DNA from: Diplocloster hominis | Lineage (GTDB): Bacteria > Bacillota > Clostridia > Lachnospirales > Lachnospiraceae | Direction: 5' to 3' | Length of the DNA: 64,000 bases | Assembly (NCBI RefSeq): GCF_032380655.1 | Contig: NZ_JAWDIY010000002.1 | Location: 62,001 to 126,000, forward strand | Shown: positions 1-9,492 of the stretch, in pieces | Layout: the number at the start of each line of letters is the position of its first letter | Numbering within the stretch: the first letter of the stretch is position 1 | The notes under the pieces: model-generated | What the model was told of the DNA's origin: nothing | Seen by the model: only the letters and a program-made list of their open reading frames with translations | Database searches by the model: none | Made by a program: the position numbers and the translations under genes

Positions 1-1182
1 TTTAGTTTAGCTTTAATTTTTTTGTGCGGCCTTTTACTGGGGTCTGTTTTTGAAAAATTGAAATTGCCCAGATTGCTGGGAATGCTGTTGGTGGGTATCC
101 TGCTGGGCCCCCATGTACTCGATCTGTTGGATGGATCTATTCTTTCCATTTCCCCGGAAGTGAGGGAAATAGCCCTGATTATAATATTGGTGAAGGCCGG
201 GCTTTCTTTGGACATCAATGACTTAAAAAAGGTGGGCCGTCCGGCAGTTATGATGTGCTTTGTTCCTGCCACCCTGGAAATTATCGCTTTTCTGATTTTC
301 GGCCCGGCGCTTCTACATATCTCGCTTCTGGAGGCGGGGATTATCGGAGCAGTTATGGGGGCGGTATCCCCGGCGGTGATTGTTCCGAAAATGTCGAAAA
401 TGATAGACGAGGGATGGGGAACGGACAAAGGAATCCCCCAGATGATTATCGCCGGTTCTTCTGCCGACGATGTATATGTAATAGTGATCTTTACCGCTCT
501 CGTATCTCTGGCCGGGGGCGGCAGCGCCTCTATTATGGATTTTGTCCAGATACCGATATCGATTATACTTGGGATCGCGCTGGGCGTAATAACCGGACTG
601 GTATTAGTAAAGTTGTTCCGGAGTTTTCATATGCGGGATTCTGTCAAGGTTCTGATTATCCTGAGCGTCTCATTTTTATTCGTAACCTTAGAAAACCTGC
701 TGGAACATATCGTCTCCGTCTCCGGTCTCCTGGCTGTTATGAGCATGGGTATGATGATCTATAACCGTTACGACCTATTGGCCAAACGCATATCCGGTAA
801 ATTCTCCAAACTCTGGGTTGCTGCCGAAATAATCCTCTTCGTTTTGGTAGGCGCTACGGTGGATATCCAATATGCGGCAAAAGCCGGGGTGATGGTGGTC
901 GTCATGCTATTGATCGGGCTGGCCTTCCGGCTGTTCGGCACCTGGCTATGTATAATCAAAACCCCGCTGAACCGAAAAGAACGCCTTTTCTGCCTGTTGT
1001 CGCAGCTGCCGAAAGCGACCGTGCAGGCCGCCATCGGAGGTGTCCCGCTGGCCAAAGGACTCGCCTGCGGCAATATTGTATTAATAGTCGCGGTAGTTTC
1101 GATCCTCCTATCGGCCCCCATAGGAGCATTTATGATAGACAAGACCTATAAAAAATTCCTGAACGGTCCCTTGGCATCTTAG
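1..1182 (+). CDS. Cation:proton antiporter, 5' end cut by window
   Basis: This is an integral membrane Na+(K+)/H+ antiporter of the CPA type. The frame is open from base 1, so the true start lies upstream. About 393 residues are visible, made of roughly ten hydrophobic segments. The stretches LLGMLLVGILLGPHVLD near the N-terminus, the long hydrophobic run after EVREIA and the paired acidic residues in SSADDVY near residue 156 are typical of the sodium/hydrogen exchanger fold. The family assignment is from overall pattern; the transported ion cannot be told from the sequence. The next gene, purC, has its own promoter, so this gene is not part of the purine operon. Confidence 0.85.
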   Translation, partial: FSLALIFLCGLLLGSVFEKLKLPRLLGMLLVGILLGPHVLDLLDGSILSISPEVREIALIIILVKAGLSLDINDLKKVGRPAVMMCFVPATLEIIAFLIFGPALLHISLLEAGIIGAVMGAVSPAVIVPKMSKMIDEGWGTDKGIPQMIIAGSSADDVYVIVIFTALVSLAGGGSASIMDFVQIPISIILGIALGVITGLVLVKLFRSFHMRDSVKVLIILSVSFLFVTLENLLEHIVSVSGLLAVMSMGMMIYNRYDLLAKRISGKFSKLWVAAEIILFVLVGATVDIQYAAKAGVMVVVMLLIGLAFRLFGTWLCIIKTPLNRKERLFCLLSQLPKATVQAAIGGVPLAKGLACGNIVLIVAVVSILLSAPIGAFMIDKTYKKFLNGPLAS

Positions 1183-1202
1183 CCCAACCCCTGCAAATAC
1201 AG

Positions 1203-1231
1203 TTGCTTTTACAAGAACGTTGGTATATAAT
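1203..1231 (+). promoter_or_regulatory. Promoter of the purC-purF-purB group
   Basis: TTGCTT at 1203-1208 and a perfect TATAAT at 1226-1231 are separated by 17 bases. Transcription would start about 45 bases before purC. I see no recognisable purine riboswitch aptamer in the short leader. Confidence 0.65.
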
Positions 1232-1281
1232 GCTCTTGTTAAAAACAAAAGATTCTTTGAGAGGAAATGGTGGAAAGCGGA

Positions 1282-1986
1282 ATGAAAAAAACGGATTTAC
1301 TCTATGAGGGCAAGGCAAAAAAAGTGTACTGCACGGATGTTTCCGATGTGCTGATCGTGGATTATAAGGACGATGCAACTGCTTTTAACGGGGAAAAGAA
1401 GGGGACGATTGTCGGAAAAGGTGTGGTAAATAACCGAATGACAAACCATGTTTTTCAGATTCTGGAAAAAGAGGGAGTACCCACTCATTTTATTGAAGAA
1501 TTAAGCGACCGGGAGACAGCGGTTAAAAAAGTGGAGATCGTGCCGCTGGAAGTTATTGTAAGAAATGTGGCAGCCGGCAGCTTTTCCAAAAAGCTGGGAA
1601 TCGAAGAAGGCACCAGGCTTCTGGCACCTACTCTTGAATTCAGCTACAAGAATGACGAGCTGGGCGATCCTATGATTAATGATTTTTATGCCATTGCGAT
1701 CGGTGCGGCGACCAGGGAAGAGATCGACCGGATCACTGAGCTGGTTTTCAAAGTAAATGAGGTATTGATAGATTATTTTGCCAAAGCTGATATCGAGCTG
1801 ATTGACTTCAAAGTAGAATTCGGTAGATATAAAGGAGAAATCATTCTTGCAGATGAAATTTCACCGGATACCTGTAGACTCTGGGATGCGAAGACTCATG
1901 AGAAATTGGACAAGGACCGTTTCCGCCGGGATCTTGGAAATGTGGAAGAAGCTTATGAGGAAGTGTTCCGCCGGTTAGGACTGTAA
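1282..1986 (+). CDS. purC: SAICAR synthetase (phosphoribosylaminoimidazole-succinocarboxamide synthase)
   Basis: The enzyme joins aspartate to CAIR with ATP to make SAICAR in de novo purine synthesis. The 234-residue protein opens with MKKTDLLYEGKAKKVY, contains EVIVRNVAAGS near residue 92 and ends with DEISPDTCRLWD, all classic for the family, and its length is normal. An upstream in-frame ATG at 1267 sits only one base after the GAGAGG sequence, so I chose 1282, which matches the usual N-terminus. purF follows after 15 bases with its own ribosome site, indicating one operon. Confidence 0.97.
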   Translation: MKKTDLLYEGKAKKVYCTDVSDVLIVDYKDDATAFNGEKKGTIVGKGVVNNRMTNHVFQILEKEGVPTHFIEELSDRETAVKKVEIVPLEVIVRNVAAGSFSKKLGIEEGTRLLAPTLEFSYKNDELGDPMINDFYAIAIGAATREEIDRITELVFKVNEVLIDYFAKADIELIDFKVEFGRYKGEIILADEISPDTCRLWDAKTHEKLDKDRFRRDLGNVEEAYEEVFRRLGL

Positions 1987-2001
1987 GGAGAATTACAATC
2001 A

Positions 2002-3453
2002 ATGGAAAGAAACGGTATATACGAGCAGACAGATATTTCCGATAAATTAAGAGAGGAATGCGGTGTCTTCGGGATCTATGATTTTGATGGAAACGACATC
2101 GCTTCCACTATTTATTATGGGCTGTTCGCCCTGCAGCACCGGGGCCAGGAGAGCTGTGGTATCGCGGTCAGCGAGACCAGCGGTCCCAAAGGTAAAGTCA
2201 GTTCCTACAAAGGAATGGGACTGGTCAATGAAGTATTCACCCATGAAGCCCTGGAGGGGATGAAGGGTGATATCGGTGTGGGACATGTCCGGTATTCTAC
2301 CGCAGGAAGCAGTACCCGGGAAAATGCCCAGCCGCTGGTTTTGAATTATGTCAAAGGAACGCTTGCGCTTGCGCATAACGGAAACCTGATCAATGCACCG
2401 GAACTTCGAAGAGAGTTAGAGTACACCGGAGCGATCTTTCAGACAACCATCGATTCCGAGGTTATCGCCTATCATATCGCGCGGGAGCGGATTCACAGCG
2501 CGTCTGTCGAGGAAGCGGTTACCCGGGCCATGAAGAAGATCAAGGGAGCGTATTCACTGATAGTGATGAGCCCCAGAAAGCTGATTGGCGCCAGGGACCC
2601 GTTCGGATTTAAACCACTTTGTATTGGAAAACGGGATCATGCTTATATCATAGCTTCCGAGTCCTGCGCCTTAGAGACGGTGGGAGCTGAGTTCGTGCGG
2701 GATGTTCTGCCGGGCGAGGTCGTTACGATCACACCGGACGGCGGGATTGTCTCGGATGTAAGCCTCTGTCAGCCGAAAGCGAAGGAAGCCCGCTGTATTT
2801 TTGAATATATTTATTTTGCCAGACCGGATACGCATTTTGACGGAATGAGTGTCTATGGCTCCAGAATGTTAGCAGGCAGGTATCTGGCGATGGATTCCGC
2901 AGTGGAAGCAGATCTGGTGGTGGGTGTGCCGGAATCGGGAAACGCGGCGGCTCTGGGGTATTCGCTGGAGTCCGGTATCCCGTTCGGAACGGCTTTCGTG
3001 AAAAATGGATATGTGGGCCGTACCTTTATAAAACCCAAACAGAGCAACCGGGAATCCAGTGTCCGGATTAAACTGAATGTGCTGTCTGAAGCGGTAAAGG
3101 GTAAGCGGGTCATTATGATCGATGATTCCATCGTCCGGGGGACTACCTGTGACCGGATCGTGGGGATGTTAAAAGAGGCAGGAGCCACGGAGGTACATGT
3201 ACGGGTCAGTTCACCGCCATTTTTGTACGAGTGCTACTTTGGAACGGACATTCCCTCCAGAGAGCAGCTGATCGCTTATAACCGGACCATTGAGGAAATA
3301 CGGGACCTGATCGGCGCGGATTCGCTGGATTACTTAAGGGTGGAGCGTCTGCCTGAGCTGGTGGAAGACCGCCCCATCTGTACCGGATGCTTTACCGGTC
3401 AATATCCGCTGGACCCGCCTACGGAGGATATCCGCGGTGAGTATGTGGAATAA
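2002..3453 (+). CDS. purF: Amidophosphoribosyltransferase
   Basis: This is the first committed enzyme of purine synthesis: it transfers glutamine amide nitrogen to PRPP. The N-terminal Ntn glutaminase domain begins at Cys20 (EECGVFGIYD), so a 19-residue propeptide should be removed. FALQHRGQES follows. The C-terminal phosphoribosyltransferase domain carries the PRPP loop VIMIDDSIVRGTT at about residues 370-382. Cysteines in CIFEY, YECYFG and CTGCF fit the iron-sulfur-cluster subtype known from Bacillus. Length (483 aa) is normal. It lies between purC and purB in one direction. Confidence 0.97.
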   Translation: MERNGIYEQTDISDKLREECGVFGIYDFDGNDIASTIYYGLFALQHRGQESCGIAVSETSGPKGKVSSYKGMGLVNEVFTHEALEGMKGDIGVGHVRYSTAGSSTRENAQPLVLNYVKGTLALAHNGNLINAPELRRELEYTGAIFQTTIDSEVIAYHIARERIHSASVEEAVTRAMKKIKGAYSLIVMSPRKLIGARDPFGFKPLCIGKRDHAYIIASESCALETVGAEFVRDVLPGEVVTITPDGGIVSDVSLCQPKAKEARCIFEYIYFARPDTHFDGMSVYGSRMLAGRYLAMDSAVEADLVVGVPESGNAAALGYSLESGIPFGTAFVKNGYVGRTFIKPKQSNRESSVRIKLNVLSEAVKGKRVIMIDDSIVRGTTCDRIVGMLKEAGATEVHVRVSSPPFLYECYFGTDIPSREQLIAYNRTIEEIRDLIGADSLDYLRVERLPELVEDRPICTGCFTGQYPLDPPTEDIRGEYVE

Positions 3454-3503
3454 GCGGGAATTACTCATAATTAAATAAAGTTATGTAAACAGGAGGATGT
3501 CGA

Positions 3504-4937
3504 ATGTCTACAGACAGATACCAAAGCCCTTTGTCTGAGCGCTATGCCAGCAAAGAGATGCAGTATATATTTTCACCGGATATGAAATTCAGGACCTGGA
3601 GGAAGCTCTGGATTGCGCTTGCCCAGACCGAGCAGGAGCTTGGGTTAAATATTACGGATGAACAGATAGAAGAGTTAAAGGCCCACCAGGATGACATTAA
3701 CTACGAGGTGGCGAAGGAACGGGAAAATGTGGTACGCCACGATGTGATGTCCCATGTATATGCGTACGGGGTGCAGTGTCCGAAAGCAAAGGGGATCATC
3801 CATCTGGGAGCGACTTCATGCTATGTGGGAGACAACACGGACATTATCGTAATGAAAGAAGCGCTGCTGTTAGTGCGCAAAAAGCTGGTGAATGTGATCG
3901 CTGAGCTGGCCGGATTCGCGGATGAATATAGGGCGCTGCCGACTCTTGGTTTTACCCACTTCCAGCCGGCCCAGCCCACGACCGTGGGAAAACGGGCAAC
4001 GCTTTGGATGCAGGAGTTCCTGCTGGATCTGGAAGACCTGAATCATGTGATCGATACCCTTAAACTGCTGGGATCAAAAGGCACTACCGGTACACAGGCC
4101 AGTTTTTTGGAGCTGTTTAACGGGGATCACAGTACTGTTGAAAAACTGGATCCCATGATCGCGGCCAAATTAGGCTTCCGGGACTGCTACCCGGTGTCCG
4201 GCCAGACGTATTCCAGAAAGGTGGATACCCGGGTCCTGAATGTGCTGGCAGGGATAGCGGCCAGCGCCCACAAGTTCTCCAATGACATCCGCCTGCTGCA
4301 GCATATGAAAGAAGTGGAAGAGCCTTTTGAGAAAACCCAAATCGGCTCTTCGGCCATGGCTTATAAAAGGAATCCCATGCGCAGTGAACGGATCGCCTCG
4401 CTGTCCCGGTATGTGATGGCTGACGCGCTGAATCCGGCAATGACGTCCTCGGTTCAGTGGTTTGAGCGGACACTGGATGATTCCGCTAACAAGCGTCTGT
4501 CTGTGCCGGAAGGATTCCTGGCGGTTGACGGTATCCTGGATCTGTGCCTGAACGTAGTGGATGGCCTGGTGGTGTATCCGAAGGTCATTGAAAAGCATCT
4601 GCTGGCGGAGCTGCCCTTCATGGCTACGGAAAATATCATGATGGATGCGGTGAAGGCCGGCGGGGACCGGCAGGAACTCCATGAGAAGATCCGTACCCTC
4701 TCCATGGAGGCGGGACGGAATGTGAAGGAAAAAGGGCTGGATAATAATCTGTTAGAACTGATCGCAGCTGATCCCTCCTTTAATCTGTCGTTGGAGGAAC
4801 TGCAAAAATCCATGGAGCCGTCCAGATATACGGGATGCGCGAAAGAACAGGTGGAAGCGTTCTTAAGCCAGGTGGTACAGCCGCTGCTGGAGCAATATAA
4901 AGAGCAGCTGGGACTGAAGGCAGAGATAAACGTGTAA
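3504..4937 (+). CDS. purB: Adenylosuccinate lyase
   Basis: The enzyme acts twice in purine synthesis, splitting fumarate from SAICAR and from adenylosuccinate. The 477-residue protein has the fumarase/aspartase signature GSSAMAYKRNP at about residue 281 with the catalytic serine, and the conserved TSCYVGDN and GFTHFQPAQ segments. A clear AGGAGG ribosome site precedes the ATG. It completes a purC-purF-purB run, while purA, which supplies adenylosuccinate, lies downstream as its own unit. Confidence 0.96.
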   Translation: MSTDRYQSPLSERYASKEMQYIFSPDMKFRTWRKLWIALAQTEQELGLNITDEQIEELKAHQDDINYEVAKERENVVRHDVMSHVYAYGVQCPKAKGIIHLGATSCYVGDNTDIIVMKEALLLVRKKLVNVIAELAGFADEYRALPTLGFTHFQPAQPTTVGKRATLWMQEFLLDLEDLNHVIDTLKLLGSKGTTGTQASFLELFNGDHSTVEKLDPMIAAKLGFRDCYPVSGQTYSRKVDTRVLNVLAGIAASAHKFSNDIRLLQHMKEVEEPFEKTQIGSSAMAYKRNPMRSERIASLSRYVMADALNPAMTSSVQWFERTLDDSANKRLSVPEGFLAVDGILDLCLNVVDGLVVYPKVIEKHLLAELPFMATENIMMDAVKAGGDRQELHEKIRTLSMEAGRNVKEKGLDNNLLELIAADPSFNLSLEELQKSMEPSRYTGCAKEQVEAFLSQVVQPLLEQYKEQLGLKAEINV

Positions 4938-4974
4938 ATGAGAAACGGACGAAGTGAGGAAGCAGGCTGAAGTG

Positions 4975-5688
4975 ATGAAATGTGAAGAAATAATCCGGGA
5001 ACTACGTGGGTTGAGTTCTGAGAAGTATAAGGCAAATGTAGGGAAGCTTGGGATTCCGAAGGAGCACAGCCTGGGCGTTTCAACAGGAGATGTCAGAAAG
5101 ATGGCCAAACAAATCGGCAGGTCCAATGAACTGGCCGGTGAACTGTGGGCTTCCGGATATCATGAGGCAAAGCTGCTGGCCGTTTTGGTATTCGATCCGA
5201 AGACACTGCCGCTGCGTGAAGCCGAACGGCTGATGCAGGATGTGATATCCTGGGACCTGTGTGATCATCTGTGCAAGAATCTGCTGATTAGGATCAAAGG
5301 TTATCAGGATCTGATTGAGAAATGGTGTAACAGCAGCAAAACTTATGAAAAACGCGGGGCGTTTACCCTGATCGCTTCAGCTGTCGTTCATGATAAGAAG
5401 ATTACCCCGGATGAACGGGATCATTATCTGGAACTGGTGAAAATGTACTCCGATGATGACAGGGAGCATGTCAAAAAGGCGGTATCCTGGGCACTTCGGG
5501 AGATCGGTAAATCGGACTTTGACTATCAGGAAAAGGCACTTCTGGCGGCCCGCGAGATGGAAAAAAGCAGCAGCAGGTCCCGCAGCTGGATAGCCAGGGA
5601 TGCGATAAAGGAGCTGGAAAATTTGGTGCAGACAGAAGGACGGCGCAGACTGATATCCCGTGATTCTAAGATGGGACAGGAAATATAG
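4975..5688 (+). CDS. AlkD-like DNA alkylation repair protein
   Basis: The 237-residue protein resembles the HEAT-repeat DNA glycosylases of the AlkD family: it is almost wholly helical and contains DVISWDLCDHLCKNL and KRGAFTLIAS, regions that in the family line the DNA-binding groove. It probably excises alkylated purines. A GTG at 4954 is in frame upstream, but the ATG at 4975 gives the expected N-terminus. It begins 37 bases after purB and so may be cotranscribed with the purine genes; nothing suggests a purine-synthesis role. Confidence 0.8.
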   Translation: MKCEEIIRELRGLSSEKYKANVGKLGIPKEHSLGVSTGDVRKMAKQIGRSNELAGELWASGYHEAKLLAVLVFDPKTLPLREAERLMQDVISWDLCDHLCKNLLIRIKGYQDLIEKWCNSSKTYEKRGAFTLIASAVVHDKKITPDERDHYLELVKMYSDDDREHVKKAVSWALREIGKSDFDYQEKALLAAREMEKSSSRSRSWIARDAIKELENLVQTEGRRRLISRDSKMGQEI

Positions 5689-5724
5689 ATAAAATGCGAA
5701 GTCTGGATGACTGAAATGAATATG

Positions 5725-5777
5725 GGCAGAGTACATGGCATGTATAGTATTGCAATGTACTCTGCCTGTTTTTTATT
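5725..5777 (+). terminator. Intrinsic terminator after the pur/alkD operon
   Basis: A 12-bp stem GGCAGAGTACAT (5725-5736) / ATGTACTCTGCC (5755-5766) is followed by TGTTTTTTATT. It separates the purCFB-alkD group from purA. Confidence 0.88.
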
Positions 5778-6123
5778 CCCCGGTATGAAGTATCTCGTGT
5801 TACATTTACACTTTTAAAAAAAAATAGGGCTCCATAAGTAATTCAGTTATAAGGAATAAAGTTCATAAAAGAATGGGAAAAGGTCATAATATTGGATATT
5901 ATATTCCCGCAGCATGCGGTAAATACAGTATACAAACAAGACTATACACGGATACTGATACAATTTCCACAAAGATTCCTACCTGTTGCTTATGAATTTA
6001 ACGCTTTAATCAGATAAAATCATAAAAAGAGCTGGACAGATAGAAAAATTATGATAATGAAAAGCAGAGATAATCCGCAATTTTGGCCAAATTCATGAGA
6101 TTTCACGAGTTATTATTTTTTTC
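5778..6123. other. AT-rich intergenic region before purA, no gene seen
   Basis: About 350 bases contain no convincing coding frame, and I recognise no riboswitch aptamer. The composition is very AT-rich. It forms the upstream flank of the purA promoter. Confidence 0.5.
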
Positions 6124-6153
6124 TTTACAGTAGAAAAAGAGTTGTAGTATAAT
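6124..6153 (+). promoter_or_regulatory. purA promoter
   Basis: TTTACA at 6124-6129 and TATAAT at 6148-6153 are 18 bases apart. The predicted leader to the purA ATG is about 50 bases and holds the AGGAGGA ribosome site. Confidence 0.65.
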
Positions 6154-6211
6154 ATGAAGTCGGTAAAAACGTAACTTGTTGATGATTTTACAAATGTTAG
6201 GAGGAAGTCCT

Positions 6212-7489
6212 ATGGTAAAGGCTGTTGTAGGAGCAAACTGGGGAGACGAAGGCAAGGGCAAGATCACAGATATGCTTGCCAAGGAATCCGATATCATTAT
6301 CAGATTCCAGGGGGGAGCCAACGCGGGTCATACGATTGTAAACAATTACGGAAAATTCGCGCTGCATACCCTGCCGTCCGGAGTTTTCTATGATCATACC
6401 ACCAGCATCATCGGAAATGGGGTGGCGCTGAATATTCCGATTCTGTTTAAAGAATTAGATGACATTGTAAGCCGCGGTGTGCCGAAGCCTAAACTTCTGA
6501 TCTCAGACCGGGCCCAGATTGTGATGCCTTACCATATCCTTTTCGACCAGTATGAGGAGGAACGCCTTGGCGGTAAATCATTTGGATCTACGAAATCGGG
6601 AATCGCTCCGTTTTATTCGGATAAATATGCGAAGATCGGATTTCAGGTAAGTGAATTATTCGACGATGAAGCGGCGCTTAAGGAGAAGCTGGAACTGGTC
6701 TGTGAGATGAAGAATGTGCTTTTGACGAATCTTTACCACAAGCCGGAGCTGAACGCTTCTGATTTATTTGACACGATGATGGAATACCGGCAGATGGCAG
6801 AACCCTATGTCTGTGATGTTTCCGCTTACCTGTGGCAGGCGATTCAGGATGGAAAAGAAATTTTGCTGGAAGGCCAGCTGGGCTCTTTGAAAGATCCGGA
6901 TCATGGAATTTATCCCATGGTTACCTCTTCCTCTACTTTGGCTGCGTACGGGGCCATTGGCGCGGGAATTCCGCCCTATGAGATTAAAAAGGTGATTACG
7001 GTCTGCAAGGCCTATTCCAGCGCGGTAGGAGCGGGAGCGTTTGTCAGTGAGATCTTCGGCGATGAAGCGGATGAACTAAGACGGCGCGGTGGAGACGGCG
7101 GAGAGTACGGCGCCACTACAGGCCGGCCCAGAAGAATGGGGTGGTTTGACGTTGTGGCCTCCAGATATGGATGCCGGATACAGGGAACGACGGATGTAGC
7201 ATTTACCGTGCTGGATGTTCTGGGATACCTGGATGAGATCCCGGTGTGCACGGCATATGAGATCGACGGTAAGGTTACCATGGATTTCCCCACTACCGGA
7301 CAGTTAAATAAGGCAAAACCGGTCATGGAGATATTGCCGGGATGGAAGTCCGATATCCGTGGAATTAAAAAATATGAGGAGCTGCCTGAGAATTGCCGTA
7401 AGTATATTGAATTCGTTGAGAAAAAGCTGGGCTTCCCGATTACTATGATATCCAACGGACCTGGCCGGGATGACATTATATATAGATAA
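6212..7489 (+). CDS. purA: Adenylosuccinate synthetase
   Basis: The enzyme makes adenylosuccinate from IMP, GTP and aspartate, the first step from IMP to AMP. Residues 11-17 GDEGKGK form the GTP loop with the catalytic Asp12, and His40 in GGANAGHTI is the second catalytic residue. The start at 6212 follows AGGAGGAAGTCCT; an in-frame start upstream would add residues without a ribosome site. The length of 425 residues is normal. It sits between its own promoter and a strong nested terminator. Confidence 0.97.
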   Translation: MVKAVVGANWGDEGKGKITDMLAKESDIIIRFQGGANAGHTIVNNYGKFALHTLPSGVFYDHTTSIIGNGVALNIPILFKELDDIVSRGVPKPKLLISDRAQIVMPYHILFDQYEEERLGGKSFGSTKSGIAPFYSDKYAKIGFQVSELFDDEAALKEKLELVCEMKNVLLTNLYHKPELNASDLFDTMMEYRQMAEPYVCDVSAYLWQAIQDGKEILLEGQLGSLKDPDHGIYPMVTSSSTLAAYGAIGAGIPPYEIKKVITVCKAYSSAVGAGAFVSEIFGDEADELRRRGGDGGEYGATTGRPRRMGWFDVVASRYGCRIQGTTDVAFTVLDVLGYLDEIPVCTAYEIDGKVTMDFPTTGQLNKAKPVMEILPGWKSDIRGIKKYEELPENCRKYIEFVEKKLGFPITMISNGPGRDDIIYR

Positions 7490-7531
7490 GGTTGATTTTG
7501 ATAATATCCGTATGGAACAAAAAGGGTGTAG

Positions 7532-7645
7532 ATACCGGACCGGCAGGGCCCGGAGCAGATTAGCCGGATGGCTTAGAACTGTTCCGGGCCCTGCGGAAGT
7601 TTTACGCCGCCGCAGTTGTCTGTTATCCGGTCCGGCAGTTTTTTA
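7532..7645 (+). terminator. Nested-hairpin terminator after purA
   Basis: An outer stem CCGGACCGG (7535-7543) / CCGGTCCGG (7627-7635) encloses a long inner inverted repeat, CAGGGCCCGGA with TCCGGGCCCTG. The outer stem is followed by CAGTTTTTTAG. Confidence 0.8.
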
Positions 7646-7754
7646 GTATCTGTTTTAGTACGTTTTTAGTACCATCCTGAAAGGATAGCACGTGATCAGT
7701 AATCATGATATAATAAGAACTTAGAAAAAATGATACAAAGGAGAGAGTTCAAAA

Positions 7755-8375
7755 ATGATAGAAACCGTGATCTTTGATATTGGAAACGTGTTAGTGGATT
7801 TTTGCTGGAAAAACTGTCTGGAAAGAATGCCCTTCGATGAAGATACAAAACAGGCCCTGGCAAAGGCCATGTTTTTGTCTGCCACATGGGCGGATATGGA
7901 CCGCAGTGAAAAGACGGATGAGGAACTGCTGGATTTGCTGGTTGCCAATGCTCCCGAATATGAAAGTGAGATCCGTACGGTGTTTGAACATCTGGATTTG
8001 TCCGTAAAGCTGTATGATTTCACCATACCATGGATACGTACATTAAAGGATAGCGGGTACAAGGTCTATTATCTTTCGAATTTTCCCCGGAAAACTTTTG
8101 AACTGCTGGGGCACACCATGGATTTCATTGAAGAGATGGACGGAGGGATCCTGTCTTTTCGTGTGAAGCTGATTAAGCCCGAAAAAGAGATCTATCAGGC
8201 ACTGATAGAAGAGTACAGGATTACACCGCAGAATGCGGTATTTCTGGATGACTGCGCTGCGAATGTGGAGGCGGCTGCGGCCCTTGGTTTACAAACCATA
8301 TTGGTGGAAAATCACGGGCAGGCGGTAAAAGAACTGGAAAAACTTGGAGTTTATTCGGAATCAATTTCTTCCTAA
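7755..8375 (+). CDS. HAD-family phosphatase (FDIGNV type)
   Basis: A 206-residue haloacid-dehalogenase-fold hydrolase. Motif I is FDIGNVLVDF with nucleophile Asp8, motif II is YYLSNFPRK, motif III includes KPEKEIY, and motif IV is FLDDCAANVEAA. The second acidic residue of motif I is replaced by glycine as in the YihX/epoxide-hydrolase-like branch. The substrate is probably a small phosphorylated metabolite but cannot be named. GGAGAGAG precedes the ATG. Confidence 0.85.
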   Translation: MIETVIFDIGNVLVDFCWKNCLERMPFDEDTKQALAKAMFLSATWADMDRSEKTDEELLDLLVANAPEYESEIRTVFEHLDLSVKLYDFTIPWIRTLKDSGYKVYYLSNFPRKTFELLGHTMDFIEEMDGGILSFRVKLIKPEKEIYQALIEEYRITPQNAVFLDDCAANVEAAAALGLQTILVENHGQAVKELEKLGVYSESISS

Positions 8376-8498
8376 GAAAGATATTAGATTCTTTATAAAT
8401 ATTTCAGAAGTTTGTCACGACCTATTCATATTTCCTGCATATAATAGTAGTACCAGTAAGGACAAAACAAAGAGTGAGCAGAACAGGAGGTCTGGTTC

Positions 8499-9146
8499 AT
8501 GAAATATACCACGTACTACGAAGATAGCTGTATGATCGGTTACAGCGGTTACGAGCAGATGAAGGCAATGGTTGAACGAGAGAACCCCAATGGTATACTG
8601 GAACATGTAAAGGTCAGAAAACTGAAATTTGAGAATACGGAGCTAGAGAACCAAAGGCTGGCAGGAGACGAAGGAATACCGCTTTATAGTATTTGTCTTA
8701 AGAATCTTGATGAGAACAGACTATATCTGGAAAAGAAGAGCCGGCAGAACCAGGTGACATACAAAAGTTACACCAAATTGACCAGGGAAGAATGTGAGAA
8801 AATCTTAAATGGTGATGTAGAGTGGATGAAGACTCACAAAAAATCCCTGTGCAGAGACTTTTATTTACAATATACGATCAATAATCTGAGGCCCACCAGG
8901 GTACGGGAGTATGAGCGTGAGATAGGAAAATGTAAAGACAATAATTATATCACGTTTAACCTTAATATCCGTACTGCGCTTGACAAAAATGTCGATTTGT
9001 TTGCGGAAGAGATCGATATGATGGATTGTTTAAGCGAAGATAAAATAGCTGTCAGCTACAAAAAAGAGACAAAGATTCCCAGAGTCATAGCCAATGTATT
9101 ACATATCGGTAACGAGCAGCTGAACGAGCTGGCGACGGCATTATAA
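8499..9146 (+). CDS. VTC-domain-like protein of unknown function
   Basis: The 215-residue cytosolic protein has basic-rich strands such as RLYLEKKSRQNQ and a later VREYEREIGKC followed by TFNLNIRTALD. This layout resembles the triphosphate-tunnel (VTC/CYTH) fold of polyphosphate polymerases, but I cannot identify a full set of tunnel residues. It stands alone between a possible promoter near 8440 and its own terminator. Function is unproven; a general nucleotide- or polyphosphate-related role is inference. Confidence 0.5.
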   Translation: MKYTTYYEDSCMIGYSGYEQMKAMVERENPNGILEHVKVRKLKFENTELENQRLAGDEGIPLYSICLKNLDENRLYLEKKSRQNQVTYKSYTKLTREECEKILNGDVEWMKTHKKSLCRDFYLQYTINNLRPTRVREYEREIGKCKDNNYITFNLNIRTALDKNVDLFAEEIDMMDCLSEDKIAVSYKKETKIPRVIANVLHIGNEQLNELATAL

Positions 9147-9160
9147 TCTAAGATAACACT

Positions 9161-9200
9161 AACCGCAGAATCATTCTAAAAAATTGATTCTGCGGTTTTT
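9161..9200 (+). terminator. Intrinsic terminator
   Basis: A perfect 13-bp stem AACCGCAGAATCA (9161-9173) / TGATTCTGCGGTT (9185-9197) is followed by a T run. Confidence 0.92.
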
Positions 9201-9206
9201 GCGTTT

Positions 9207-9282
9207 GGGGACATGTCCATTTCGGTTTGGGACATGTCCAAATCAGAATGGACATGTCCCAAACCGAAATGGACATGTCCCC
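9207..9282. repeat. Perfect 34-nt inverted repeat built from GGACATGTCC palindromes
   Basis: Bases 9207-9240 and 9249-9282 are exact reverse complements around an 8-base loop (AATCAGAA). Each arm itself holds two GGACATGTCC palindromes separated by ATTTCGGTTTG or its complement. Such nested palindromes resemble REP/BIME-type intergenic elements. Whether a partner transposase exists elsewhere cannot be seen here. Confidence 0.85.
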
Positions 9283-9285
9283 CAA

Positions 9286-9492
9286 TCATTTGTCATGATT
9301 TTTTTTGATAAGGCGGTATATGAGGATATAGCCGTACAGTAACACTGGGACCAGAATGGTCGCTCCAACTGCAGCTTTTAAACAGGTGTCCGCCCAGGGA
9401 CTGTCGATCAGAGCGAAAATCAAAGTGGACAGATAGAGTGCTAACAGAATAATTACACCTGCCAGTGCCAGAATTCGTTTTTTCTTTTCCAT
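9286..9492 (-). CDS. Small two-helix membrane protein
   Basis: Starting at the ATG after GGAGGTTCTC, the 68-residue protein has a basic N-terminus (MEKKKRIL) and two predicted membrane helices, one in ALAGVIILLALYLSTLIF and one in VGATILVPVLLYGYILIY, then a basic tail. It is the only leftward host gene in this section. No family is recognised. Confidence 0.65.
   Translation of the reverse strand: MEKKKRILALAGVIILLALYLSTLIFALIDSPWADTCLKAAVGATILVPVLLYGYILIYRLIKKNHDK

Noticed and set aside
5778..6211. Purine riboswitch before purA
   Set aside because: I could not find the conserved junction of guanine/adenine or PreQ1 aptamers; only promoter boxes are evident.
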